This document shows positions 1 to 6,259 of a stretch of DNA of 7,154 bases, one piece after another; the stretch's first letter is position 1, and every line of letters starts with the position of its first letter. Both the position numbers and the translations under genes were made by a program. Source of the DNA: Rhodobacterales bacterium. GTDB lineage: Bacteria; Pseudomonadota; Alphaproteobacteria; Rhodobacterales; Rhodobacteraceae. The notes under the pieces were generated by a model. That model saw only the letters and a list, made by a program, of their open reading frames with translations, was not told the origin of the DNA and did no database searches. The stretch covers positions 1-7,154 of the forward strand of contig JAAFHS010000122.1 of the NCBI GenBank assembly GCA_013298485.1, in the 5' to 3' direction.

Positions 1-164
1 AGCTGCGCCGCTGGTCAACGGATGTGGACGCGGAAGAGCGGATGGCCCAGGTGCAGATGAAACGGCTGGAGGCGGACCTGCGGGATATCCTGCCGACGCT
101 GGGCCTTGATCTGATCGACAAGGCCGATCAGAACGTGGTGGCCCTGCCGAAGCCGGGCAAGTAA
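1..164 (+). CDS. C-terminal end of an unrecognised protein (5' end outside window)
   Basis: An open frame enters from the left edge (first full codon at position 3) and ends at TAA 162-164, giving 53 residues. The stretch is charged and looks helical, with many Glu/Asp/Arg/Lys up to the segment DLRDILPTLGLDLIDKAD, followed by a short tail ending VVALPKPGK. No catalytic motif or membrane segment is visible and I do not recognise the family. Codon use, with G/C at most third positions, fits a real gene of this genome. It converges on kpsC, whose stop lies 163 bp away on the other strand, and a G/C-rich palindrome begins about 10 bp after its stop. It could be the end of a cytoplasmic regulatory or structural protein, but nothing here decides that. 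Confidence 0.6.
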   Translation, partial: LRRWSTDVDAEERMAQVQMKRLEADLRDILPTLGLDLIDKADQNVVALPKPGK

Positions 165-173
165 GGGCCACCT

Positions 174-197
174 CCCTCCCCCCACTGTGGGGGAGGG
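174..197. repeat. G/C-rich palindrome, dispersed-repeat or terminator-like
   Basis: The left arm CCCTCCCCCC (174-183) pairs with GGGGGAGGG (189-197) around the loop ACTGT, with one bulged C. A further G-rich tract follows to about 210. It starts 9 bp after the stop of the left-edge gene, so it could stop that transcript, but no T-run follows. From memory, similar C-rich/G-rich palindromes are scattered through intergenic regions of many alphaproteobacterial genomes; this could be one member. Confidence 0.5.
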
Positions 198-231
198 CTG
201 GGGTGGGGGGTGCCCATCCAGTCAGACAAAG

Positions 232-246
232 TTAACAAGGTCTTAA
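232..246. promoter_or_regulatory. Candidate CtrA-binding box (TTAA-N7-TTAA), left
   Basis: TTAA at 232-235 and TTAA at 243-246 are separated by exactly seven bases, the established full CtrA consensus of alphaproteobacteria. It lies between two convergent gene ends, where no promoter of a visible gene is expected, and only 6 bp from an exact DnaA-box match. Function is inferred from the motif only. Confidence 0.4.
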
Positions 247-252
247 AACCCC

Positions 253-261
253 TGTGGATAA
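253..261 (-). promoter_or_regulatory. Exact match to the DnaA box (TTATCCACA)
   Basis: The plus strand reads TGTGGATAA, the reverse complement of the strong DnaA box TTATCCACA. A related TTATCCAAT lies 21 bp away at 283-291 in the same orientation. A single box is not an origin; it could be a DnaA titration or regulatory site, or a chance match in an AT-rich gap. Confidence 0.35.
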
Positions 262-284
262 CTCCGAAATTTCATTGATTTCAT

Positions 285-319
285 TGGATAATGTCAAAAA
301 TTGACAGCCGTCAATTTTT
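285..319 (-). repeat. 35-bp inverted repeat, left copy
   Basis: Read on the minus strand this is a hairpin sequence (319-296) followed by an 11-bp tail TGACATTATCCA-like (295-285). It matches 6187-6221 on the plus strand at 34 of 35 positions; the one difference is T versus C just after the hairpin. The two copies face outward from the kps-ribE-orf block. The conserved tail lies outside the stem, so the repeated unit is more than a terminator hairpin. Confidence 0.75.
296..319 (-). terminator. Terminator-like hairpin after kpsC
   Basis: AAAAATTGAC and GTCAATTTTT form a perfect 10-bp stem with a 4-base loop, 8 bp past the kpsC stop codon. In the kpsC transcript the 3' arm ends in five U's. 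The stem is A/T-rich, so it may be a weak intrinsic terminator. It is also a perfect TTGAC-N4-GTCAA dyad and could instead be a protein operator. The same hairpin follows the gene ending at 6184. Confidence 0.55.
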
Positions 320-327
320 GCCCCGAC

Positions 328-2340
328 CTACCGCCAGAACCGCGCATATCCGGCAAACCGTCCCTGCAGTTTTGCCAGCCAGCGCATCGCAAGGCCCGGA
401 TGCGGGATATCCCCCACCGCCAGCCGCGCCACCACCACCTCGACCGGGCAGGGCCTGCGCGCTACGGGATCATAATAGCGCGGATAGCCGATCAGGGCCG
501 CATGGGCCAGATGCACGATATCCACCCGCGCCACACGCCGCGCTGGCACCGGCCCGAGATCGGTGGTCAGCCCCCAGCCCGCATAGAACGGCGCGCCAAG
601 GCAGGTCACGGGCTTGCCGCGCAGCAGCGCCTCGAACCCCAGCAGCGATGTCATCGTCCAGACTGCATCACAGGCCGCGATCAGGGCCACGGGGTCTGCC
701 GCCCGCGCCACCACATCCGCCAGGCCATCACCGACCACACCAGGCCTAAGGCCCGCCTCCACATCAGGGTGCGGCTTGTAGACGATCACCGCCCCCGGAT
801 GGGCCGCACGCACCGCCTGCAACAGCGCAAGGTTGGTGCGCACCTCCCCCGCCCCCAGCCGGATTGACGCGTCATCCTCCACCTGCCCCGGCACCAGAAT
901 GCGGGTGCCCGGCGGCAGATCGGGCACAGCGCCCGCCAGATTGTATTTGCTGATCCCGCCTGCGACGATGGCGGCCATCAGCCGTTCGGCCCGCGCCCGC
1001 CCGCCGGGCGGCAGCGGGGCCGCGATCAGATGTTCCAGATCGCTTTCCCGCGTCGGATCATAATAAATGCCCCGGCTGTCCGTCACGAGGCTGAGGGGCG
1101 GCACCAGTTCCGCGCCAAGGCCGCGCGAGCGCAGGAACCCATCCTCCACCCGCCGGATCATCGGATGCGCAAGGCCCGCCGGTTCCTTTCCGGCCCAGAC
1201 CAGCAGCCCCCTGCCCTGCGCCAATGCCACAGCCCGGTCCGGATCATCCTGAAACACCAGCGGTTTTTCGCGCCCGAACACCGCCTGCAGCCGCCCGCGT
1301 TTCCACAGGCGCATGCCCATGGCCACATGCCCCATGCGGTCCTCGCGGAAGGTGCGCAGCTCGGCCTCGATCTGGTCGAGTGCTGTCTCAAATGCGCACA
1401 AGGCGTCCCGGCAGGGATCGTACCATGTGGGCATCAGGATCATCGCGGCGGCGAACATCTGCCGGGGCGTCAGCACCCGCGCGCGGCGCGGGATCGGTGC
1501 GCGGTCATCGCTCACCCCCCAGCCCGCATACCAGGGCTGGCCCAGCACGACCGGGCGATGCCCCGCCAGCACCGCCTCCCACCCCAGTTGCGAACTGACG
1601 GTATAGACCGCCTCCGCCCCCTCCAGCAGCCGCCAGGGCGACACGGGTGCCGTCAGCAGGGTGGTGCGCCCGCCCGCATCGGCGGGGCCGAAATGCCCTG
1701 CACGGTGGCCGCTTTGGGTTTCCGGATGGGTCTTGATGACGATCCGCGCCTGCGGGTTTTCGGTCAGGGCAAGTTGCAGCAGGGCCGCAAAACTGGCGTC
1801 CGTCGCCCCGCCGTGCCGGATCGACGCATCGCCCCGCGTCTGGTCGATCACCAGCACATAGCCAGCCTCGGGCGGGGCCAGACCGGGATCATGGACGTTG
1901 TATTTCGACAGATCCGCCGCGCGCAACCGGTCGATGCCCAGGGCCGCGCGCGCCATCAGCGTCGCATCATCCAAGGGATGGGTGGCCAGCAGCACCTCCA
2001 GCCGCGATGGCGCATGGCTGTCGAAATGCACGCCCAGATCGTCGATCATCAGCCCGATGGCCGCATCCCCGGCCCGCCCCGGCTTGACCGACCGCAGGAA
2101 CGCGTCCTCCAGCCGGATCAGGGGCACATGCCGCCGTGCCGCCACCTTCTCACCCCGCCCCGCATAGGGTGAGCGGCCCCAGACCACCACACCGTCGCCC
2201 TGCGCAGGCAGCCCCAGCCGCAGATCATGCCCGGCCAGCGTCAGAATGCGCCGCACCCGCCTGTCCCACAGAAAGCCTGCATTGTAATGGAAAAGCCGCC
2301 GGGGACTGCCCCCGGCGGCCATTGTATCATCAGCCGCCAT
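328..2340 (-). CDS. kpsC: Capsule polysaccharide beta-Kdo transferase KpsC
   Basis: KpsC is a cytoplasmic two-module glycosyltransferase that extends the beta-linked Kdo primer on the lipid anchor of ABC-transporter-dependent capsules, after KpsS adds the first residue. The 670-residue product is close to the E. coli KpsC length. Two related halves are visible: EDAFLRS 78-84, SKYN 145-148, DASIR 171-175, KTHPE 203-207, VSSQLGWEAVL 248-258, YAGWG 271-275; and EDGFLRS 399-405, SKYN 464-467, DASIR 490-494, YKPHPDV 521-527, MTSLLGFEALL 563-573, YAGWG 586-590. This matches the tandem Capsule_synth organisation of the family. The His-Pro segments are conserved in the family's active-site region. 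The start is ATG at 2340, five bases after the stop of the OPX gene, with no clear ribosome binding site, so translational coupling is likely; ATG codon 7 is a possible alternative. It is the last gene of the kpsS-OPX-kpsC operon. Confidence 0.93.
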   Translation of the reverse strand: MAADDTMAAGGSPRRLFHYNAGFLWDRRVRRILTLAGHDLRLGLPAQGDGVVVWGRSPYAGRGEKVAARRHVPLIRLEDAFLRSVKPGRAGDAAIGLMIDDLGVHFDSHAPSRLEVLLATHPLDDATLMARAALGIDRLRAADLSKYNVHDPGLAPPEAGYVLVIDQTRGDASIRHGGATDASFAALLQLALTENPQARIVIKTHPETQSGHRAGHFGPADAGGRTTLLTAPVSPWRLLEGAEAVYTVSSQLGWEAVLAGHRPVVLGQPWYAGWGVSDDRAPIPRRARVLTPRQMFAAAMILMPTWYDPCRDALCAFETALDQIEAELRTFREDRMGHVAMGMRLWKRGRLQAVFGREKPLVFQDDPDRAVALAQGRGLLVWAGKEPAGLAHPMIRRVEDGFLRSRGLGAELVPPLSLVTDSRGIYYDPTRESDLEHLIAAPLPPGGRARAERLMAAIVAGGISKYNLAGAVPDLPPGTRILVPGQVEDDASIRLGAGEVRTNLALLQAVRAAHPGAVIVYKPHPDVEAGLRPGVVGDGLADVVARAADPVALIAACDAVWTMTSLLGFEALLRGKPVTCLGAPFYAGWGLTTDLGPVPARRVARVDIVHLAHAALIGYPRYYDPVARRPCPVEVVVARLAVGDIPHPGLAMRWLAKLQGRFAGYARFWR

Positions 2341-2345
2341 CAGGC

Positions 2346-3482
2346 TTAGCCGCCACCGAGTGACGCGGCAGACCCGACGGCACCCGTGGCACCCGTGATC
2401 GCCGACAGCGTTTTCTGGAACTGCACGAAGGGCGCTTCGGTCACATAGACGGTATCGCCATCGCGGATCGCGAAGTCGCGCGCCTCGAACATGCCGGTGG
2501 GTTGCGTCAGGTCCAGCACATAGATCATGCGCTGATCGCCTGTCAGATCAGTCCGGCCCAGCACGGCATTGGCAATCTCGGCCGGTTCATTGCGGAACAC
2601 GAAGACGCCCGTCGGATCGGCCAGCGTGGTGGTCAGCCCGCCTGCGACCGCAATCGCCTCGATCGCGCTCAGGGTCTGGGTTTCGAACGGCACGCGGTTC
2701 TGCGCGCCGGTCGCACCCAGAATCGTAAAGGCGCGCGTATCGCGTTCGACGACGATCTTGTCATTCGGGCGCAGGGCGATGTCGAGTGCCGGATTTTCAT
2801 ACAGATCCTGCAGCCAGACCTTGCCGGTATGCCCGCCGCGCGTCACGCGCACGATGGCGGCCTCGGGTTCGATGGCCACGCCGCCCGCAGCGGCCAGCAT
2901 CGCCGTCAGCATCCGGGTGGGCCGTTCAATAGGATAGACGCCCTGCCCGGTCACAGCCCCTGACACCGATACCGTCGATCCGTCACCTGCGGTGCGCTGC
3001 ACCGTGACCTGCGGGTCAGGCGTCTGGGTGTCAAGCTTGCGGGTGATCGCCTGGCGCAGGCCATCGGGCGATTGCCCGGCGGCGCGGATGCGCCCGGCAT
3101 AGGGCACGAAGATGAACCCTTCGCCATCGACCTGCACTTCGTCCAGCCGCGACACCCGCTGCCCGGTATTGCCCAGAAGCGGATCATCACGGACGTTTTC
3201 GAAGACAGTCAGGACCAGCACATCGCCGGGGTTCAGCGTATCTGATCCCAAGGCACCGGCATTGCGGAAGTCCGAGCCGAACCCGAAGGCGGGCACCACG
3301 GATGTGGCGCGCGTCACCCGGCTGTTCACGGTCAGCACAAAGGCATCGCCCTGCTCCAGCACGGAGCCTGCGAAAATCTCGCGCTTGTTGGGACCTGACC
3401 TTGGCAGGCCACAGCCCGCGACCATGCCAACGATGGCAACAAGGGTCAGGGCTTGCGCCCCCCTCGATACATACTTCTTCAC
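2346..3482 (-). CDS. Outer-membrane polysaccharide export lipoprotein (OPX, Wza/KpsD family)
   Basis: It forms the periplasmic/outer-membrane exit channel for capsule polysaccharide. From the GTG start at 3482 the product has 378 residues. An N-terminal signal peptide (KKY, then a hydrophobic run to about residue 20) ends in the lipobox VAGC, with the lipidated Cys at 24. A Poly_export domain follows at about 83-165 (LNPGDVLVLTVFE, then VDGEGFIFVPYAGRI). Two SLBB-type repeats follow, at about 171-245 (VSVSGAVTGQGVYPI) and 252-347 (FTILGATG...DGDTVYV), and then a Gly/Ala-rich tail. The frame is open up to a TTG at 3515, but GTG 3482 is preferred: AAGGAG lies eight bases upstream and the signal peptide begins directly. 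Length is nearer to Wza than to the longer E. coli KpsD. It sits 90 bp after kpsS and 5 bp before kpsC, so it serves the same capsule pathway. The transporter partners KpsM, KpsT and KpsE are not in the window. Confidence 0.9.
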   Translation of the reverse strand: MKKYVSRGAQALTLVAIVGMVAGCGLPRSGPNKREIFAGSVLEQGDAFVLTVNSRVTRATSVVPAFGFGSDFRNAGALGSDTLNPGDVLVLTVFENVRDDPLLGNTGQRVSRLDEVQVDGEGFIFVPYAGRIRAAGQSPDGLRQAITRKLDTQTPDPQVTVQRTAGDGSTVSVSGAVTGQGVYPIERPTRMLTAMLAAAGGVAIEPEAAIVRVTRGGHTGKVWLQDLYENPALDIALRPNDKIVVERDTRAFTILGATGAQNRVPFETQTLSAIEAIAVAGGLTTTLADPTGVFVFRNEPAEIANAVLGRTDLTGDQRMIYVLDLTQPTGMFEARDFAIRDGDTVYVTEAPFVQFQKTLSAITGATGAVGSAASLGGG

Positions 3483-3491
3483 TGCCCGGGC

Positions 3492-3497
3492 TCCTTT
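3492..3497 (-). promoter_or_regulatory. Strong ribosome binding site fixing a GTG start
   Basis: On the minus strand AAGGAG (3497-3492) is followed by eight bases and GTG at 3482-3480. It is the best Shine-Dalgarno sequence among the three capsule genes and decides the GTG start over the upstream TTG at 3515. The repeats upstream of it could influence its accessibility. Confidence 0.7.
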
Positions 3498-3502
3498 GGT
3501 GG

Positions 3503-3559
3503 AGTTTTGCCTCAAGTTTTGCCTGTAAGGCTAACGGAAGAATAGGGATTTGGCAAAAC
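3503..3559 (-). repeat. Three-copy GGCAAAAC repeat in the kpsS-OPX gap
   Basis: On the plus strand AGTTTTGCCT occurs at 3503-3512 and again at 3515-3524 (12-bp period), and its inverted core GGCAAAAC is at 3552-3559. In the transcript the upstream GUUUUGCC can pair perfectly over 8 bp with either downstream GGCAAAAC. The nearer partner leaves about 28 bases in the loop; the farther one ends only about six bases before the AAGGAG ribosome binding site. It may be an operator pair, a processing hairpin or a translation control element. Confidence 0.5.
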
Positions 3560-3572
3560 CCGATTTCACCGG

Positions 3573-4862
3573 TCACGTCACAAGGCGCAACTGTTGCCGT
3601 GGTGCCGCATTCCCCGATATCAGGGAATCGTAGGGATCTTCTGCTGCCAGCATCATATCAACGACCTGCCGCATCAGGGCACGCCGTCCGCGCGAGGCGT
3701 AGTAACCACCCGGAATCTGGCTGGTTTCCAGCAGATAATGACGATAATCGCGGTAGGCCTTGCTGTCGGGGCGGCTGGCCTGGGCAAAGAATTCCGGCAA
3801 GGGCTGCGTCGAGACAAACTCGGGCTTGGCATAGACGGCAGCCCCGAACACCTTGAGCGGAAGTCCGCGCCACAGGACCTGCTGGCCAGCCGTCGAATTC
3901 ACCGTGACGGCCGAGCGCGCGTGGTTCAGCAGCTGCGCAAGCTTGCCGCCGCGCACGAAATGGATGCGTTTTTCAACCCCGTACTCACGCGCGAGCCTGC
4001 GGATTTCGCGCAGCACGGCAACCCGCCCGTCTTCCAGCGGATGGGCCTTGAACACCAGATGATGATGGCGCGGCGCGCCTTTGGCGAAGCCCTCCATCAC
4101 GACGGCCAGAAATTCAGTCATCGAGGCAAAGGGCGAATGTTTCAGAAAACTCGCATCATGGGCCAGTTGCAGGATCACCAGATGATAGGGAAAGCCACCA
4201 TTTCGGATGCGGTAGGTGGCCAGCATGCGCTGCCAGCGGTGAAACGGCATCAGGAGCAGACGTTTGAGGTAAAGCCGGAACTCCTGCCCCACGGTGATCT
4301 GCCGGTGCGGGCGGAAATGGCGGTAGTCCCAGAAGCCCGCCAGCACGAACCAGTGATACAAGGCCCCCCAGAACATGTGCTGGCGCATGTCGCCCCAGTG
4401 CGACGGCGCATCGGGCAGGTCCATGTCGGCCTTGGCCAATGCAAGGCGCATATCGGCGACGGACATGTCCATCAGGCGCGAATGGCCGTTCGACCCACCG
4501 CGTTCATAGGTGATCCAGTAGGGGCGCAGGTAGCCTTCCTCGAACACATGCACGGTAATGCCTGCGGCTTTTGCCGCCGCAACCGCTGCGGCATGGATCG
4601 GCCGGGTATCGCCGTAAAGGACAAGGTCGGTCACCGCCTTTTCCTGCAGGATGGCGGCAATCGTCGCGGGCCAGTCATCCGGCATGCCGCGGTAGGGGAT
4701 GTAGGTGGCGGTCGTCTGCCAGAAGGCGCGGTCACCGCGGTTGAAGCCGACGCGCCACACATCCGCCCCCGCCGCCGCGAGCATCTGGCCCAGGCGGTGG
4801 AAATAGGGCCCGTGGGGCCCTTGCAGGAACAGGAATGTGCGAATGGTGTCAGGTTCGGTCAT
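3573..4862 (-). CDS. kpsS: Capsule lipid-primer beta-Kdo transferase KpsS
   Basis: KpsS is the cytoplasmic enzyme that attaches the first beta-Kdo to the phosphatidylglycerol-type anchor of the capsule; KpsC then elongates. The product has 429 residues, somewhat longer than E. coli KpsS. Family-like segments are FLQGPHGPYFHRLGQML (12-28), a WRVGFNRGDRAFW block (36-48), FEEGYLRPYWIT (107-118), FKAHPLEDG (271-279) with the His-Pro signature shared with KpsC, and VNSTAGQQVLWRGLP (321-335) near the C-terminal part of the catalytic domain. The frame stays open far upstream, to 5846, but that part is antisense to ribE. ATG 4862 begins the recognisable protein and lies outside ribE. The ribosome binding site is weak (an A-rich tract with AAAGA shortly before the start). 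It is the first gene of the kpsS-OPX-kpsC operon, divergent from ribE. Confidence 0.9.
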   Translation of the reverse strand: MTEPDTIRTFLFLQGPHGPYFHRLGQMLAAAGADVWRVGFNRGDRAFWQTTATYIPYRGMPDDWPATIAAILQEKAVTDLVLYGDTRPIHAAAVAAAKAAGITVHVFEEGYLRPYWITYERGGSNGHSRLMDMSVADMRLALAKADMDLPDAPSHWGDMRQHMFWGALYHWFVLAGFWDYRHFRPHRQITVGQEFRLYLKRLLLMPFHRWQRMLATYRIRNGGFPYHLVILQLAHDASFLKHSPFASMTEFLAVVMEGFAKGAPRHHHLVFKAHPLEDGRVAVLREIRRLAREYGVEKRIHFVRGGKLAQLLNHARSAVTVNSTAGQQVLWRGLPLKVFGAAVYAKPEFVSTQPLPEFFAQASRPDSKAYRDYRHYLLETSQIPGGYYASRGRRALMRQVVDMMLAAEDPYDSLISGNAAPRQQLRLVT

Positions 4863-5033
4863 CTGGTCTTTTTTGGGCACGGGACAACAGCCGTATCCCA
4901 TGCAGAATAGCGACCGCGCAACAAGCACGACATGTGTCTTATGCGAGGCGGGTGGCAAAATTGCGGCAAACACCCGCTCTTGCCCGATGGCACCCGGCGG
5001 AATAGGTCTGGGGCAAGGCAAGGGAGCGGCGGG
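4863..5033. promoter_or_regulatory. Divergent kpsS/ribE intergenic region
   Basis: These 171 bp must hold the kpsS promoter and probably the ribE promoter, since both start here in opposite directions. The clearest structure is the inverted repeat GCGGGTG (4948-4954) / CACCCGC (4971-4977), whose 16-bp centre contains the small dyad GCAAAATTGC. It could be an operator or an RNA hairpin in the ribE leader. I could not find a convincing -35/-10 pair on either strand, and no FMN riboswitch sequence is apparent. Confidence 0.45.
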
Positions 5034-5633
5034 ATGTTCACAGGGATTGTCACGGATGTGGGCGCGGTACTGCAGATCGTGCAGGACGGCGATCTGCGCG
5101 TCAGGATCGGCACGGGCTATGACGTGGGCCGGATCGACATCGGGGCGTCGATCGCCTGCGAAGGCGTGTGCCTGACGGTGGTGGCCTTGGGGACCGCCCC
5201 GCGCAACTGGTTTGAGGTGCAGGTCTCGGGTGAGACGGTCAGCAAGACCAATCTGGCCGACTGGCGCGTGGGCAGCCCCGTCAATCTGGAACGCGCGCTG
5301 AAAGTGGGGGATGAACTTGGCGGGCATATCGTATCGGGCCATGTCGACGGGCTGGCGGAGGTGATATCCGTAGTCCCGGACGGCGCATCGGTGCGCGTGA
5401 CGTTCCGCGCGCCCCATGCGCTGGCGGGGTTTATCGCACCGAAGGGATCGGTCGCGCTGAACGGGACATCGCTGACGGTAAACGGGGTGGACGGCACGGA
5501 TTTCGGGGTGAATTTCATCCCCCACACGCAGACGGTGACGACATGGGGCAGCGTCGCCGTGGGCGATATGTGCAATCTGGAGATTGATACGATGGCGCGC
5601 TATGTCGCACGGCTGCGGGAGTGGGGGCAGTGA
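5034..5633 (+). CDS. ribE: Riboflavin synthase, alpha chain
   Basis: It catalyses the last step of riboflavin synthesis, dismutation of two 6,7-dimethyl-8-ribityllumazine molecules into riboflavin and the pyrimidinedione, in the cytoplasm as a trimer. The 199-residue product is of normal length and shows the two lumazine-binding barrels. Barrel one has MFTGIV at 1-6 and SIACEGVCLTV at 39-49, including Cys46 of the conserved CLTV segment. The second begins at GGHIVSGHVDG 96-106 and includes KGSVALNGTSLTVNGV 137-152 and IPHT 162-165. The C-terminal helix EIDTMARYVARL (183-194) is typical. ATG 5034 is preceded by AGGGAG about seven bases upstream, and the protein begins with the invariant MFTGIV, so the start is secure. 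Gene naming varies: the same enzyme is ribC in E. coli. The next gene starts two bases after its stop; ribB follows about 1 kb downstream. Confidence 0.97.
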   Translation: MFTGIVTDVGAVLQIVQDGDLRVRIGTGYDVGRIDIGASIACEGVCLTVVALGTAPRNWFEVQVSGETVSKTNLADWRVGSPVNLERALKVGDELGGHIVSGHVDGLAEVISVVPDGASVRVTFRAPHALAGFIAPKGSVALNGTSLTVNGVDGTDFGVNFIPHTQTVTTWGSVAVGDMCNLEIDTMARYVARLREWGQ

Positions 5634-5635
5634 GC

Positions 5636-6184
5636 ATGGGCCATAACAAAGGCCCGTCAATGGAGGATGGACTGTCCTGGCGCAGGCATTGCTGGACGAC
5701 GGCACGGGCGGCGCTGCTGCCGACGCTGCCGATTGAGGTGGTGCGCCTGCGGGTGCGGCGGGCGAAGGAGCTGGGGCTGGATTACAAGACCTATGCGGGT
5801 GTCCGGGCCGCCACGGGGCATGACGTGGTGGCGTTTCTGTTTTCATCCAATGCGCTGCGGGTCACGGTGACGCGGCCGGCCTTGCCGCAGGACCGGGCGG
5901 CAAAGCTCGCAAGCCTGGTCGATGCGGGGCGGATCGCGCTGGTGACGGCCCCCCTGACGCCGGGGATGGTGCTGGCGGGGACGGAGGCGCTGGACGCCGC
6001 CCATGCGGCACCGGGGTGGCTGGCGGCCTTTGGCGATCAGGCGCGCATGATCCGGGCGGCGATCCCTGGGATTCCGGGGGACCGGGTGATTTTGATCGGC
6101 GATCACGGGCTGGAGCGGGACTGGTGTGCCGCCGGACGGCTGGCGGGGTACCTCGCGGCAGAGCGGTATTTCGTGGGGGTCTGA
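5636..6184 (+). CDS. Conserved-looking protein of unknown function in the rib operon
   Basis: This 182-residue product (ATG 5636) starts two bases after the ribE stop, so the two are probably co-transcribed. An alternative GTG at 5630 overlaps the ribE stop as GTGA and has a better-placed GGGAG; both give nearly the same protein. Visible features are an N-terminal MGHNKGPSM, a Trp/Arg-rich helix (SWRRHCWTTARAALL, 14-28), then LPIEVVRLRVRRAKELGLDYKTYAGVRAATGHDVVAFLFSSNAL (31-74, described here as a block that reads as a compact alpha/beta core). A second segment, RVILIGDHGLERDWCAAGRLAGYLA (150-174), resembles a beta-strand followed by helices. No signal peptide or transmembrane segment is evident. 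I recall similar unannotated proteins in Rhodobacterales but cannot name a function. The gene is followed immediately by a terminator-like hairpin. Confidence 0.85.
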   Translation: MGHNKGPSMEDGLSWRRHCWTTARAALLPTLPIEVVRLRVRRAKELGLDYKTYAGVRAATGHDVVAFLFSSNALRVTVTRPALPQDRAAKLASLVDAGRIALVTAPLTPGMVLAGTEALDAAHAAPGWLAAFGDQARMIRAAIPGIPGDRVILIGDHGLERDWCAAGRLAGYLAAERYFVGV

Positions 6185-6186
6185 GG

Positions 6187-6209
6187 AAAAATTGACGGCT
6201 GTCAATTTT
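6187..6209 (+). terminator. Terminator-like hairpin after the ribE-orf operon
   Basis: AAAATTGAC (6188-6196) and GTCAATTTT (6201-6209) form a perfect 9-bp stem with loop GGCT, starting three bases after the stop at 6184. The run of four T's is followed by C. It is the same hairpin as at 296-319 after kpsC, in the same orientation relative to its gene. If active, it separates ribE-orf from ribB transcription. The stem is A/T-rich, so an operator role remains possible. Confidence 0.55.
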
Positions 6210-6221
6210 CGACATTATCCA
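6187..6221 (+). repeat. 35-bp inverted repeat, right copy
   Basis: Hairpin plus the 11-bp tail GACATTATCCA (6211-6221), matching the reverse complement of 285-319 at 34 of 35 positions. The two copies bound a 5.94-kb block holding kpsC, the OPX gene, kpsS, ribE and the 182-aa gene. No transposase or recombinase is encoded inside. See the left copy for orientation. Confidence 0.75.
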
Positions 6222-6242
6222 TATAAAACATATGGATAATGT
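6212..6242. repeat. 13-bp perfect palindrome with two TTATCCATA boxes
   Basis: ACATTATCCATAT (6212-6224) and ATATGGATAATGT (6230-6242) are perfect reverse complements around the loop AAAAC. Each arm contains TTATCCATA (6215-6223 and, inverted, 6231-6239), one base away from the DnaA box. The left half is the tail of the 35-bp repeat. It may be a dimeric protein operator, or a second hairpin in the transcript. Confidence 0.6.
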
Positions 6243-6259
6243 TTTGAAATCGGGTTATT

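Noticed and set aside
232..291. Chromosomal or plasmid replication origin.
   Set aside because: Only one exact DnaA box and one CtrA-type box in about 60 bp, with no replication initiator gene or further box cluster.
4863..5846. The kpsS frame stays open for another 328 codons upstream, covering ribE on the opposite strand.
   Set aside because: The extra part is Pro/His/Arg-rich shadow sequence antisense to a certain ribE gene; recognisable KpsS begins at ATG 4862.
285..6242. Composite transposon or IS element bounded by the 35-bp inverted repeats.
   Set aside because: There is no transposase or recombinase inside, no target-site duplication is apparent directly outside the repeats, and the interior includes core riboflavin genes. 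I keep only the repeat itself.
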